47,814 nucleotides of DNA from Methanosphaera sp. (GCA_017430835.1 JAFRMD010000187.1:1-47814), one strand, 5' to 3'. Positions 10,323-18,500 are shown, numbered from the stretch's first letter. Notes: generated from the letters alone by a model not told the origin. Numbers and translations are program-made.

Positions 10323-11066
10323 ATGAATGTATTGGCAGCTATGGCTGGAATTAATAATGGTGAATTTTGTAAAAAATTCACAAAACAAGGTGTTGACATT
10401 ATCACTTTAGGTGGATATAATATTGAATTAGATACATTTAAAGCAGGACTTGAAATAATGACAAGTGATGATAATGACAGAAAAGAATTTTTCACCTGTC
10501 CTCATCACTTATCAGAAGACATAACAGAAGAAGCAACCATCATAAGAGAATTTAATCCTTCATGGAATGGAAAAATTAGTGTGAATCTTAGGGGCATAGA
10601 TCCAAACTCATTTAAAGTTGTTTATTCAAACGATAATGTAGATATCATAGAAGTAAATGCACATTGTAGACAAGAACCTATGCTTAAAGCTAATGCAGGT
10701 CAAAAATTATTGGAGGATACCGAACAATTATCTAAAATACTTGAAGAGGTAACCAATAATTCAGGCAAAGAAATTAGTGTAAAAATTCGTACAAATGTCG
10801 AAAATGTAGATACACTAAAAATAATAGAACTGCTCAACTCATACAATATTGACTATATACATGTTGATGCAACAAAACCTGGAGTAATGGAAGCAGACTA
10901 CGACATGATTAACAAGATTAGTCAAAACACCAATATTCACATCATTGGAAACAATTGTGTAACTGCCCATGAAGATTACCTGAAAATGTTAGACAGCGGA
11001 GCAAACAGCGTTTCAGTAGCCCGAGCAGCATTAAATGGAGACATTGGACATATTTTCGGAAATTAA
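10323..11066 (+). CDS. TIM-barrel protein related to dihydroorotate dehydrogenase/NifR3 (MJ0144-like)
   Basis: A 247-residue protein with the layout of a TIM-barrel flavoenzyme related to dihydroorotate dehydrogenase and tRNA-dihydrouridine synthase. Visible segments are LAAMAGINNGEFCKKF at the start, VDIIEVNAHCRQEPM near residue 105, ISVKIRTN near residue 150, and the C-terminal phosphate/flavin-binding pattern IIGNNCVTAHEDYLKMLDSGANSVSVARAAL. The substrate is not known. I recall the Methanocaldococcus homolog (MJ0144) sitting beside GTP cyclohydrolase III (MJ0145), the same pairing as here. That suggests, but does not prove, a role linked to flavin/deazaflavin or pterin supply. The start is ATG 10323; the 56-base gap to the previous gene allows co-transcription. 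Confidence 0.75.
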   Translation: MNVLAAMAGINNGEFCKKFTKQGVDIITLGGYNIELDTFKAGLEIMTSDDNDRKEFFTCPHHLSEDITEEATIIREFNPSWNGKISVNLRGIDPNSFKVVYSNDNVDIIEVNAHCRQEPMLKANAGQKLLEDTEQLSKILEEVTNNSGKEISVKIRTNVENVDTLKIIELLNSYNIDYIHVDATKPGVMEADYDMINKISQNTNIHIIGNNCVTAHEDYLKMLDSGANSVSVARAALNGDIGHIFGN

Positions 11067-11287
11067 TGAAATAACTAAAAACCATCCTCCCCCTAATCCC
11101 CTAAAAAATAATTATTTTTCTCTTGCCATATTTTAATTTCTTACTTTTAACAACATACACGTCTTAATACCTTTAGTAATTATACATTTATATTCTTACA
11201 AACCTATTTTTTAACAAATGATAAAAATTCACTAAAAAATGTTAAATATTTAACAAAACTTAAATAGAATTAAAGGTTGTAATAATT

Positions 11288-12532
11288 ATGTTAATGAATG
11301 AAGAAACGAAATTAAATAAACATCATTATAGAGTTTTTGCCTTAAGTTGGGCAGGATGGGTTTTTGATTTCTATGATTTGGTTTTATTTACTTTTCTAGT
11401 GTCTCAACTTCAAAGTGATTTGCATTTCAGTGCGGAAATGTTATCATTATGCTTAGGAATATCATTATTTGCCACAGGCCTAGGTGGAATTATTTTTGGA
11501 GCACTAGGAGATAAATACGGCCGTAAAAAAATATTACAATGGACAATAATTGCATATTCCATAGGAACTTTGCTGAGTGCTTGCACATGGTCATTTTATT
11601 CACTTTTAATATTTAGATTCATCACAGGATTTGGAGTTGGTGGAGAATGGGCTACTGGTCAAACATACATTAATGAAACTTTCCCTGATAAGTTGAGAGC
11701 CAGATTTGGAGCTTTCATGCAATCAGGAGCACCAATTGGAGTAATATTGGCTTCAATAGTGGGTGGTATAATCAGCCCCCTCATTGGATGGAGATTTACA
11801 TTTTTACTTTCAATAATACCAGCACTCATGGTTATATACATAAGAAAATATCTTAACGAATCCGATGTATGGATTCAAAATAAAGACAAATACGTGAATA
11901 AAAATATTTTTGAAGAATTTAAAGAATTAGTATCCAAAGAATATAGACAAATATTCCTCAAATCATTAATCCTATGTATTTTTGGTATGTCCGCATATTG
12001 GTTTACATATTCATGGCTGCCCACTTATCTTGCACAGGAAAGAGGACTGGCCCTAATTGGAACTACAATAGGAATTATAATAATACAGTGCGGAGATTTC
12101 TCAGGTTACACAAGTTTCGGTTTCGTGGCTGAAAAACTTGGAAGACGACCTGCATTTACAATCTACAGCTTTATAATGGCAATAAGCATTTCAATGATAA
12201 CACTCTGTTGGAATCAGATTACGGAAGTTCCCGATTTAATATTCGTATTCATGTTTTTAACTGGATTTGGAACAGGATTTTTCGGAGGATTCGGGGCATT
12301 ATTCTCGGAACTATTCCCTACCAAAATACGAAATACTGGTGTTGGAACAGTATTCAATCTTGCACGTGGAGCGCAGTTTGTAACACCAGTAATCATCACT
12401 CTTATTGCAACATACAGTGATTTAAGTTATGGTATAGCAATAGCTGCAATATTTGCATTACTATGTGGAATTTGGATCTGGATATTCCCTGAAACAAAAG
12501 GAACAGTCATTAACGAATTAGATTCAAATTGA
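11288..12532 (+). CDS. Major facilitator superfamily transporter (metabolite:H+ symporter type)
   Basis: A 414-residue membrane protein with about twelve hydrophobic segments. The loop after the second segment carries the MFS signature GDKYGRKK, and the related motif EKLGRRP lies in the second half, as expected from the two-fold repeat. The opening WAGWVFDFYDLVLFTFLVSQL and the segment GFGVGGEWATGQTYINETFP resemble the carboxylate/sialate symporter branches (SHS/MHS types such as lactate/pyruvate or NanT-like carriers). The substrate cannot be fixed from sequence. ATG 11288 and ATG 11294 are both possible starts. It stands alone and is transcribed toward the ATPase gene on the other strand. 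Confidence 0.85.
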   Translation: MLMNEETKLNKHHYRVFALSWAGWVFDFYDLVLFTFLVSQLQSDLHFSAEMLSLCLGISLFATGLGGIIFGALGDKYGRKKILQWTIIAYSIGTLLSACTWSFYSLLIFRFITGFGVGGEWATGQTYINETFPDKLRARFGAFMQSGAPIGVILASIVGGIISPLIGWRFTFLLSIIPALMVIYIRKYLNESDVWIQNKDKYVNKNIFEEFKELVSKEYRQIFLKSLILCIFGMSAYWFTYSWLPTYLAQERGLALIGTTIGIIIIQCGDFSGYTSFGFVAEKLGRRPAFTIYSFIMAISISMITLCWNQITEVPDLIFVFMFLTGFGTGFFGGFGALFSELFPTKIRNTGVGTVFNLARGAQFVTPVIITLIATYSDLSYGIAIAAIFALLCGIWIWIFPETKGTVINELDSN

Positions 12533-12563
12533 AAACAACTTAAGTGATATAAACTCCTTTCTC

Positions 12564-12570
12564 TTTTTTT
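12564..12570 (+). terminator. Oligo-T terminator between convergent genes
   Basis: Seven T in a row lie 32 bases after the transporter stop and 16 bases before the end of the convergent ATPase gene. Confidence 0.4.
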
Positions 12571-12585
12571 AATTAAAAATATATA

Positions 12586-13770
12586 CTATTGAGGATACCT
12601 ACCTCTAGTATCATGTTTTATTTCCAACCATCTTTTTAACATTATGTCAGATAAATAGTATTTTCCATCAGCAGAATATTCAATAATTCCCTTATTACTG
12701 AGCAAATCCAAGTATTTGGTCAATGTTACTTTTGAATATGAAACATTTTCAAGTAGGGTAGTCCAGTCCATTTCACCATTTTCAACAAAGAGAATTATTA
12801 ACCCTTTTTCATTATCATTTAATGTTCCCCAGACTCTTAGCCATAATAATGCTATATTGTCAATATTTAATATGAAAGATTCTTTAATAATTTCAGTTGT
12901 ACATACAATATTATTGGGTAAAATATTGCAAAAACTGTTAATGTATGCTGGGATTCCCCTAGTACATTTATAAAATCGTTCAAATGCTTCTTTATCAAAT
13001 CGTATATTGTTAGATTTTTCCTGTATATATTTTTTAGTTTGTTCTTTAGTGAATTCATTTACATTTAATTGAAACATTCGCCCCCCAAAAGCTCCAGTTT
13101 GCCCATTAATCATTTCAATAATTTCAGAAGTGTTTGATACACTGCCTGTGAATATATAACTTACATTATATTGTTTTTGTGAATAACTACGTATCAACCA
13201 AAAAAAAGCTTCTGGATTTTCAAGAGTTTTTAATAATTGAAATTCATCAACTACTATTATAAAACCTTTGATTTCATCAACAGAATCAACAATTTTCTGA
13301 GGTAATTCCATTACATATTTACTTAATTTATTATAATTATCTTCGATTAGAGGTATGGGTAAATCACGTAAGTTTGAGTTATTGAAATTGAAATTTTTCA
13401 GTTTTAACTGATTAAATGTATGATGTAACCTTTCTTTAGCCTTTTCAAATATATTTACATCATCATTTAAACTTTCTTCAATCATGCATAAAAATTCTTT
13501 AATAACTTCTTCTTCAGATAATTTTCCTTTCTGTCTCCCATATATATCAGATAAATCTATGTATGTAGTTAAAAAATAATCTGGCTGATTTTTTAATAGT
13601 TTTTTAAGTAAAGAGGTTTTTCCTATACCTCTATATCCAGTAATTAAAAATTGATTAGGAATTCCTTCTTCCAACAATGCCAAATTAGTACTTAATATTG
13701 TTAGTTCATGTTCCCTATTGTAAAAATATTTATCAATATTTTCGGGCATTACTATAGGCATATACTTCAT
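12586..13770 (-). CDS. Archaeal AAA ATPase (Arch_ATPase family) with C-terminal winged helix
   Basis: A 394-residue P-loop ATPase. The P-loop GYRGIGKT lies near residue 45, Walker B FIIVVDEFQLL near residue 172, a sensor-like YIFTGSVSNTSE near residue 205, and the conserved GAFGGRMFQLNVNEF after it. The last ~80 residues resemble a winged-helix DNA-binding domain (LLSNKGIIEYSADGKYYLSDIMLKRWL). The family is common in archaea and its cell role is largely unknown; some members sit with mobile or defence genes. It is a clear paralog of the ATPase at 18895-20086, sharing the FYNREHE-type N terminus and the order of motifs. Four TTAACTA-n-TTAA-like sites lie just upstream and may be its operator. 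Confidence 0.8.
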   Translation of the reverse strand: MKYMPIVMPENIDKYFYNREHELTILSTNLALLEEGIPNQFLITGYRGIGKTSLLKKLLKNQPDYFLTTYIDLSDIYGRQKGKLSEEEVIKEFLCMIEESLNDDVNIFEKAKERLHHTFNQLKLKNFNFNNSNLRDLPIPLIEDNYNKLSKYVMELPQKIVDSVDEIKGFIIVVDEFQLLKTLENPEAFFWLIRSYSQKQYNVSYIFTGSVSNTSEIIEMINGQTGAFGGRMFQLNVNEFTKEQTKKYIQEKSNNIRFDKEAFERFYKCTRGIPAYINSFCNILPNNIVCTTEIIKESFILNIDNIALLWLRVWGTLNDNEKGLIILFVENGEMDWTTLLENVSYSKVTLTKYLDLLSNKGIIEYSADGKYYLSDIMLKRWLEIKHDTRGRYPQ

Positions 13771-13823
13771 TTAAATCATCATTTCATTTTTTAATAATAA
13801 TATATGGATATTCATATTAATAA

Positions 13824-13965
13824 TTAACTACTAAATTACAACTTAACTACTTAATAAAAAATATAAAAAAAATAATTCTAAATTATAATTAACATGTAAA
13901 GTATAAATTAACTACTTAATTTTAATTATAAATAAAAAAATTTAAAAGCAAAGTTAACTAGTTAA
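13824..13965. repeat. Cluster of TTAACTA-n-TTAA palindromic sites
   Basis: Four copies of a 12-base near-palindrome lie in the 390-base gap between the divergent ATPase and marker 9 genes: 13824-13834 (TTAACTACTAA, one base short), 13843-13854 and 13908-13919 (TTAACTACTTAA), and 13954-13965 (TTAACTAGTTAA, a perfect palindrome). A looser relative, TTAACATGTAA, sits at 13889-13899. They are 54 to 195 bases upstream of the ATPase start. Multiple spaced palindromes suggest a regulator binding region. The rest of the gap is plain AT-rich DNA. Confidence 0.5.
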
Positions 13966-14163
13966 GAAAACGAAAAAATTACTATACTCAGATATACATA
14001 AACGTCAATTAAATAATTACCCATTAAATTATTATATTCCAATTACTTTTTTAGAAAAATTATTATAATCGCAACATCAAATAGTTATAATATACTAGAG
14101 CAAATAGAAACTTAAAAAATAAAATTTTAATATAATAAATTATTCAGTAATAGGAGTGATATT

Positions 14164-14646
14164 ATGGGATGGGAAGATGCACCAGCTCATGTATGTAGAG
14201 GAGGAGATGCAAGAGGACTTGCTTTCTGTTGTCCACCAGTCAAACCATGTCCTGTACATGCAAAAATAGCTGAAATAGGATTAACACCACAAGAATTTGT
14301 GAACATTAAAGAAGATTTTGGAAAAAGGACAAAACTAGGTACTGGAGCTGCAACATGTTTTGGATCATTAATCTGGTGTTGTAAAGATTCAAAACCTTGT
14401 CCATTAAGAGATATGGAACTTCAAGCAGCAGGAATTTCACATGATGAATACATGACACTTAAAAAGCAACTTGCAGAAGAAATATTAAAACACTCAAAAG
14501 TTAATACCGTAAAGTATACTGATGAAGACATTCAATCTCTTGCAAGTACCTTCAACATTAGTGTTGACGAAGCCAAAAAAGCATTGGATGAATCAGGTAA
14601 TGATTTGAAAGTTGCGATAAAAAATCTCAGACTAAAAAGTTTATAA
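14164..14646 (+). CDS. Methanogenesis marker protein 9 with C-terminal UBA-like domain
   Basis: The N-terminal ~95 residues hold two cysteine-rich units of the same plan: C-x10-CC-PPVKPCP (residues ~11-31) and C-x6-CC-KDSKPCP (residues ~62-77). These eight cysteines suggest metal or iron-sulfur binding. This is the pattern I associate with methanogenesis marker protein 9, a family confined to methanogens and of unknown function. After a helical linker, residues ~118-157 (TDEDIQSLASTFNISVDEAKKALDES...) look like the small UBA helix bundle found at the end of archaeal NAC proteins. The start ATG follows AGGAGTGAT. The tetrapyrrole genes downstream fit a link with methanogenesis cofactors, but that link is inference. 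Confidence 0.82.
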   Translation: MGWEDAPAHVCRGGDARGLAFCCPPVKPCPVHAKIAEIGLTPQEFVNIKEDFGKRTKLGTGAATCFGSLIWCCKDSKPCPLRDMELQAAGISHDEYMTLKKQLAEEILKHSKVNTVKYTDEDIQSLASTFNISVDEAKKALDESGNDLKVAIKNLRLKSL

Positions 14647-14652
14647 ATGAAC

Positions 14653-14659
14653 TTTTTTT
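14653..14659 (+). terminator. Oligo-T tract after marker 9
   Basis: Seven T in a row start 7 bases after the stop codon. They may end the marker 9 transcript before the tetrapyrrole genes. Confidence 0.35.
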
Positions 14660-14692
14660 ATTAACCCCCTTTTATTAGTAGAGTTGTTTTAT

Positions 14693-15319
14693 ATGGGACT
14701 TACTTCACTATTTTTAGAAATGAAAGACAAACACGTGTTAATCATTGGTACTGGTTCTGTGGGTATTAGAAGAGCTAGACGTTTCTTAGATGTTGGTGCT
14801 AATGTATCTATTATTACACACAATATTGATGATAATCTTAAAGAGGAATTTCTTTCAAAGGGTGCTACCTTTTATGAAGATAATGATAGGGGTGAACTTC
14901 TTGATAAATGTGATTTAGTAGTAGTTGCAACTGATGATAAGAAGTTGAATGAAGAAATCTCCATAAAAGCACGGGATAAACTTGTTAATTGTGCTAGTGA
15001 TATTTCATTAAGTAACGTAATTGTTCCTTCAACATTTGATATTGGAGGAGTTACTGTTTCATTATATACTGGTTCAAAAAGTCCTCTTATGGCAAAGGAA
15101 CTTAGAAAAAAAATTCAAAGTGTAATAACTCCTGAAGATATCTTGAATATTAGATTACAGGAAAGTATACGTGACTTGTTGAAGGACAATATTAATTCCC
15201 AACAAGATCGCAAGAAATGTATGATTAAGATTAAAAACGACAAGCAAGTCCAAAAGTACATTAGTAATGGAAATTTAGAAGAAGCTATAGAATATGTTAA
15301 AGAAAACTTTATTTTTTAA
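14693..15319 (+). CDS. Precorrin-2 dehydrogenase (sirohydrochlorin-forming, CysG N-terminal/Met8-like)
   Basis: A 208-residue cytoplasmic enzyme oxidising precorrin-2 to sirohydrochlorin with NAD+, the branch-point compound for siroheme, cobamides and the methanogen coenzyme F430. It starts with a Rossmann nucleotide-binding motif (VLIIGTGSVGIRRARRFLDVGA), has the family segments DLVVVATDD and NCASDISLSNVIVPSTF, and continues with SLYTGSKSPLMAKELRKKI. There is no fused methyltransferase domain. ATG 14693 (MGLTSLFLEMKDKHVL) is chosen over the upstream TTG at 14684. hemA starts 124 bases downstream on the same strand. Confidence 0.9.
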   Translation: MGLTSLFLEMKDKHVLIIGTGSVGIRRARRFLDVGANVSIITHNIDDNLKEEFLSKGATFYEDNDRGELLDKCDLVVVATDDKKLNEEISIKARDKLVNCASDISLSNVIVPSTFDIGGVTVSLYTGSKSPLMAKELRKKIQSVITPEDILNIRLQESIRDLLKDNINSQQDRKKCMIKIKNDKQVQKYISNGNLEEAIEYVKENFIF

Positions 15320-15443
15320 TTAAATTTGTTGAATAATGTTCTATGTAAAATTTAAGTAGTAATAAATTGAAATATAATAAAAGACATAATAGGAGTCTAT
15401 AAATTATTAATGACACTCTAAAAGTAGACAAGGAGATAGGTGA

Positions 15444-16634
15444 ATGCTAGTAAACGTACGTATAGATTTTAAAATAGCTGATGTAGGTTCAATGGAAAAC
15501 TCATACAAAAAGTTAGATGAATTGAACAAAAAGATACACAATAACGTAAACGTGTTAGAAGAAGTAACAATTAAAACATGCAACAGGTATGAAATATACC
15601 TTATCCTCGAAAATGACATTAACATTCCTACAACAACATTTATCGTTGAAAAAGATGACCATGCAATAAACCACCTATTACGATTAGCTTCCGGAATAGA
15701 ATCAATGATTATGGGAGAAGACCAAATACTTGGACAAATAAAAAATGCACGAAAAAAAGCAATAAAAGAAGAAACAATAGGTCCAAAATTAGAGAAAGTA
15801 TTTACAAAAGCAATACATGTTGGTCAATCCATCCGAAAAAATACCCACATTAATGAGGGAGGAGTTTCAGTAGGAAGTGGAGCAGTAGAACTTATCGAAG
15901 AAAAATATGGCTCACTTAAAGGAAGAAATGTTCTCATATTAGGTGCTGGAGAAATGGGAACAGTTGTTTCCAAAGCATTGCTTGAAAAAGAAACCAATGC
16001 AATAGTTGTGGCCAACAGAACATATGATAAAGCATTAGAATTAGCACGAGAATTAAATGGTATTGCAATTAGATTCAATAAATTAAATGATAACTTCGAA
16101 AAAATTGACATATTAATAAGTGCAACAGGAGCACCCCACACACTTATCGATAAAGAAAGACTTTCATTCTTACCAGAAGAACACCTAAGCAACATGGTAA
16201 TGTTGGATCTTGCAAACCCTCGTGACATAGACGAAGATGTTAAAGAATTAAAAGTACAACTATATAATCTAGATGATCTTAGATATGTTACGGATAAAAA
16301 TAAGGAAAAAAGAGTTAAAGAAGCTGAAAAAGCTGAAGCAATTATTGCTGAAGAAACTGTACTTTTAAAAGATGCTCTTAAACAAATGGAAATAACACCT
16401 ATCTTATCCGGATTGAATGTTGAAGCAGAAACTATAAGAAAAAATGAGTTAGAAAAAACCTTGCATATGCTTGACCTTAACGAAAAAGATGCTAAAACAT
16501 TAGACTTATTAACACACAGCATTGTTGATAAAATGTTATTCAATATCATAAAAAATCTCAAAAAAGCAATAAGCAATGATGACCAAGAAACTATAAATGC
16601 TGCAAAAAAAATACTTCTTGAATATCCCGAATAG
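15444..16634 (+). CDS. hemA: Glutamyl-tRNA reductase
   Basis: HemA reduces glutamyl-tRNA(Glu) with NADPH to glutamate-1-semialdehyde, the committed step of C5-pathway tetrapyrrole synthesis. The 396 residues show the catalytic cysteine in KTCNRYEIYL (near residue 49), the conserved SGIESMIMGEDQILGQIKNA, the NADPH-binding VLILGAGEMG, and a C-terminal helical dimerisation region. The start follows a long ribosome site, AGGAGATAGGTGA. Its neighbour upstream makes sirohydrochlorin, so the pair covers the first and the branch-point step toward F430, the nickel cofactor of methyl-coenzyme M reductase. Confidence 0.95.
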   Translation: MLVNVRIDFKIADVGSMENSYKKLDELNKKIHNNVNVLEEVTIKTCNRYEIYLILENDINIPTTTFIVEKDDHAINHLLRLASGIESMIMGEDQILGQIKNARKKAIKEETIGPKLEKVFTKAIHVGQSIRKNTHINEGGVSVGSGAVELIEEKYGSLKGRNVLILGAGEMGTVVSKALLEKETNAIVVANRTYDKALELARELNGIAIRFNKLNDNFEKIDILISATGAPHTLIDKERLSFLPEEHLSNMVMLDLANPRDIDEDVKELKVQLYNLDDLRYVTDKNKEKRVKEAEKAEAIIAEETVLLKDALKQMEITPILSGLNVEAETIRKNELEKTLHMLDLNEKDAKTLDLLTHSIVDKMLFNIIKNLKKAISNDDQETINAAKKILLEYPE

Positions 16635-16805
16635 TATACTAAATTATTAACCCTCCTAACTCTCTTCTACTAAAATAATCATGCTACTTTTTAATAATTT
16701 GTATAATGAAAAATTTTAAAAAAAACACAAAAGTCTTAATAAAAACAAATCCTATAAGTTAAATTAGAAAACAATAAATAACTTTCAAAAACAGGAGGCT
16801 TAAAC

Positions 16806-17267
16806 ATGTATGATAAGATATTATTACCTACAGACGGTTCAAAAAATTCAGAAAAAGCTATAGCACATGCATTAACAATAGCAGAATATGAAGATGCAGA
16901 AATAGTTATTTTAAACGTGGTTGACAGTGTATATTTAACAGGACTACCTGAAGAAGACTTAATAACAAAATCTGAAATGATTCTGGAAGAAGAAAGTAAA
17001 AAAGTTACATCACGAGTAGAAAACATTATTAAAGATATTGAAAAAGAAAAAGGAAACTCCGGAAAAGACTTGAAGTTAACTACTAAAACCATTGAAGGAA
17101 ATGCTGCTGACGTAATTCTTAAAGTATCCGAAAGTGATGACATTGATTTGATTGTTATTGCAAGTAGTGGAAAACATATGCTCGACAGATTCCTCTTAGG
17201 AAGTGTAACAGAAAAAGCAGTAAGACACAGTACAGTACCAATACTTGTAATTCCAAACAAAGATTAA
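16806..17267 (+). CDS. Universal stress protein family (UspA-like)
   Basis: A single 153-residue Usp domain. The N terminus (MYDKILLPTDGSKNSEKAIAHAL) is typical. The C-terminal ATP-binding loop reads ASSGKHMLDRFLLGSVTEKAV, close to the ATP-binding consensus G-x2-G-x9-G-S except that the first glycine is alanine. Nucleotide binding is therefore likely but not certain. Such proteins act in the cytoplasm in stress adaptation; the precise role is unknown. A GGAGG site lies seven bases before the ATG. It appears to be transcribed alone. Confidence 0.88.
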   Translation: MYDKILLPTDGSKNSEKAIAHALTIAEYEDAEIVILNVVDSVYLTGLPEEDLITKSEMILEEESKKVTSRVENIIKDIEKEKGNSGKDLKLTTKTIEGNAADVILKVSESDDIDLIVIASSGKHMLDRFLLGSVTEKAVRHSTVPILVIPNKD

Positions 17268-17681
17268 AACTTCTTTTTATTATTTTTATTTCGAAACAAC
17301 TTCCCAACCCAATAAAAACTAATTTCTTAAATACAATAATCCAAGAAATAATGGATATGCTATATTAATAATCAAAATAATAACCCCCACTCACAACAGA
17401 CATTAACCTGCAAATTATGTGGTGCATTATAAAATCCGTTTTTTAAATGAATTTACATTAAATTTTATCTGATATTGATTATTTACTTATCAATTGAAAA
17501 AAAAAGCTTTTTATGTTTGAATTTTAGTCTATTAAAAAAATTCTCCTAATAATATGATTAAAAACAAGTTATAATATTGGATTGATATTACAAAACATTA
17601 TATCAATCCATTTTTAAATTATTCTCGAGTACATAATATAATTCTCCTTTATGAGTTTATCATTAAATTCATTAATTCTCC
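17268..17681. other. Intergenic stretch between convergent genes
   Basis: About 410 AT-rich bases between the stress protein gene and the secreted protein gene on the other strand. The only structure seen is the inverted repeat at 17578-17610. No gene or RNA was recognised. Confidence 0.5.
17578..17610. repeat. Perfect 11-bp inverted repeat (hairpin)
   Basis: TGGATTGATAT at 17578-17588 is the exact reverse complement of ATATCAATCCA at 17600-17610, with an 11-base loop. On the + strand five T follow directly, like an intrinsic terminator. It lies 72 bases beyond the stop of the minus-strand secreted protein gene and 310 bases beyond the stress protein gene. Confidence 0.55.
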
Positions 17682-18359
17682 TTAATATTTTCCTTTAATT
17701 CCCATTGTTTTGACACCAGGATTTGTTACATTTGTGTTGTTAAGATCTGTTGTGTTAGTGTTGTTTAATGAAGTGTTATTCATAGTGTTGTTAAGAGGTA
17801 CTGTTTTAGTGTTGTTAAAAGGTACTGTTTTAATAGTGTTGTTATTTGCTTTGGTACTGTTGGTTACTATAGTGCTGTTAGTTACTTTGGTACTGTTAGT
17901 TACACTGGTACTGTTAGTTACTTTGGTACTGTTAGTTACACTGGTACTGTTAACTTTTGTGTTGTTGGTTACTTTAGTGCTGTTAGAAACTTTGGTGTTG
18001 TTAACTGTTTTGTTAGCAGGAACATTTCTTTTTGTTGTGTTTGATACTGCTTTAGTGTTTTTGTTTGTGTTTACATTTTTGTTGTTGTTGGTTGTGACTT
18101 TTTTGTTGTTAGCTGGGTTACTTTTCTGGATAGTTTTAGTTACTGTGTTTACTTTTTGAGCTACTGGTGTTACAACTTTTTGAACTTCTACTACAACTGG
18201 TTGTTGGCCATCTACAGCTGAAGTTGTGTTATTTTCTAATGCTTGAGTTGTGTTATTTACTACTGTTTGGTTATTCATTTCTGTTGTTAAAGCGTATCCT
18301 ACGCCTAATGATGCTATTAATAGACACATTGCTATTAATAATAATTTTTTCATTTTCAT
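17682..18359 (-). CDS. Secreted Asn/Thr-rich protein dense in N-glycosylation sequons
   Basis: A 225-residue protein with an N-terminal signal peptide (KKLLLIAMCLLIASLGVGYA) and almost no other hydrophobic sequence. The mature part is low complexity: a Val/Gln segment, an Asn/Lys/Thr segment, then repeats of V-T-N-S-T. By eye there are about 25 N-x-S/T sequons. A perfect 36-bp duplication (17881-17952) encodes VTNSTSVTNSTK twice. It ends with the different tail GVKTMGIKGKY. No known domain was recognised; it may be a heavily glycosylated surface or wall-spanning protein. Two start codons are possible (18359 and 18353), both close behind AAGGAG. A TATA box and a leader hairpin lie upstream. 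Confidence 0.7.
   Translation of the reverse strand: MKMKKLLLIAMCLLIASLGVGYALTTEMNNQTVVNNTTQALENNTTSAVDGQQPVVVEVQKVVTPVAQKVNTVTKTIQKSNPANNKKVTTNNNKNVNTNKNTKAVSNTTKRNVPANKTVNNTKVSNSTKVTNNTKVNSTSVTNSTKVTNSTSVTNSTKVTNSTIVTNSTKANNNTIKTVPFNNTKTVPLNNTMNNTSLNNTNTTDLNNTNVTNPGVKTMGIKGKY
17881..17952 (-). repeat. Two perfect tandem copies of a 36-bp coding repeat
   Basis: Bases 17881-17916 and 17917-17952 are identical, and each is itself built from two similar 18-bp units. The repeat lies inside the secreted protein gene and adds sequons in steps of one per 18 bases, so copy number could vary by slippage without breaking the frame. Confidence 0.85.
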
Positions 18360-18448
18360 CCTCTCCTTACTTTAAAAATTTTTTATTTATAAAATCTATA
18401 TTTCTAATTCCATATTTCCAAAACTTTTATTTCTAATAGTTTATTTCC

Positions 18449-18469
18449 AGGTGAGACTTCCTCTCACCT
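18449..18469 (-). promoter_or_regulatory. Leader hairpin upstream of the sequon-rich protein
   Basis: AGGTGAG (18449-18455) and CTCACCT (18463-18469) form a 7-bp stem. With the TATA box at 18493-18500 on the minus strand, transcription should start near 18472, which puts this hairpin at the extreme 5' end of a ~110-base leader. Confidence 0.45.
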
Positions 18470-18492
18470 ACTTAGTATTATATTTAGGTTAG

Positions 18493-18500
18493 TATATAAA
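18493..18500 (-). promoter_or_regulatory. TATA box of the secreted protein gene
   Basis: On the minus strand the sequence reads CCTTTATATACT, a good archaeal TATA box, about 135 bases upstream of the start codon. Confidence 0.5.

Noticed and set aside
17850..17960. Regular short repeats that could suggest a CRISPR array
   Set aside because: The repeats are contiguous with no unique spacers and encode a periodic protein; no cas genes are present.
17710..18436. Long Leu/Val-rich open frames on the + strand opposite the secreted protein gene
   Set aside because: They are the complement of Asn/Thr-rich codons, have no ribosome site, and the minus-strand gene has a signal peptide, start and promoter.
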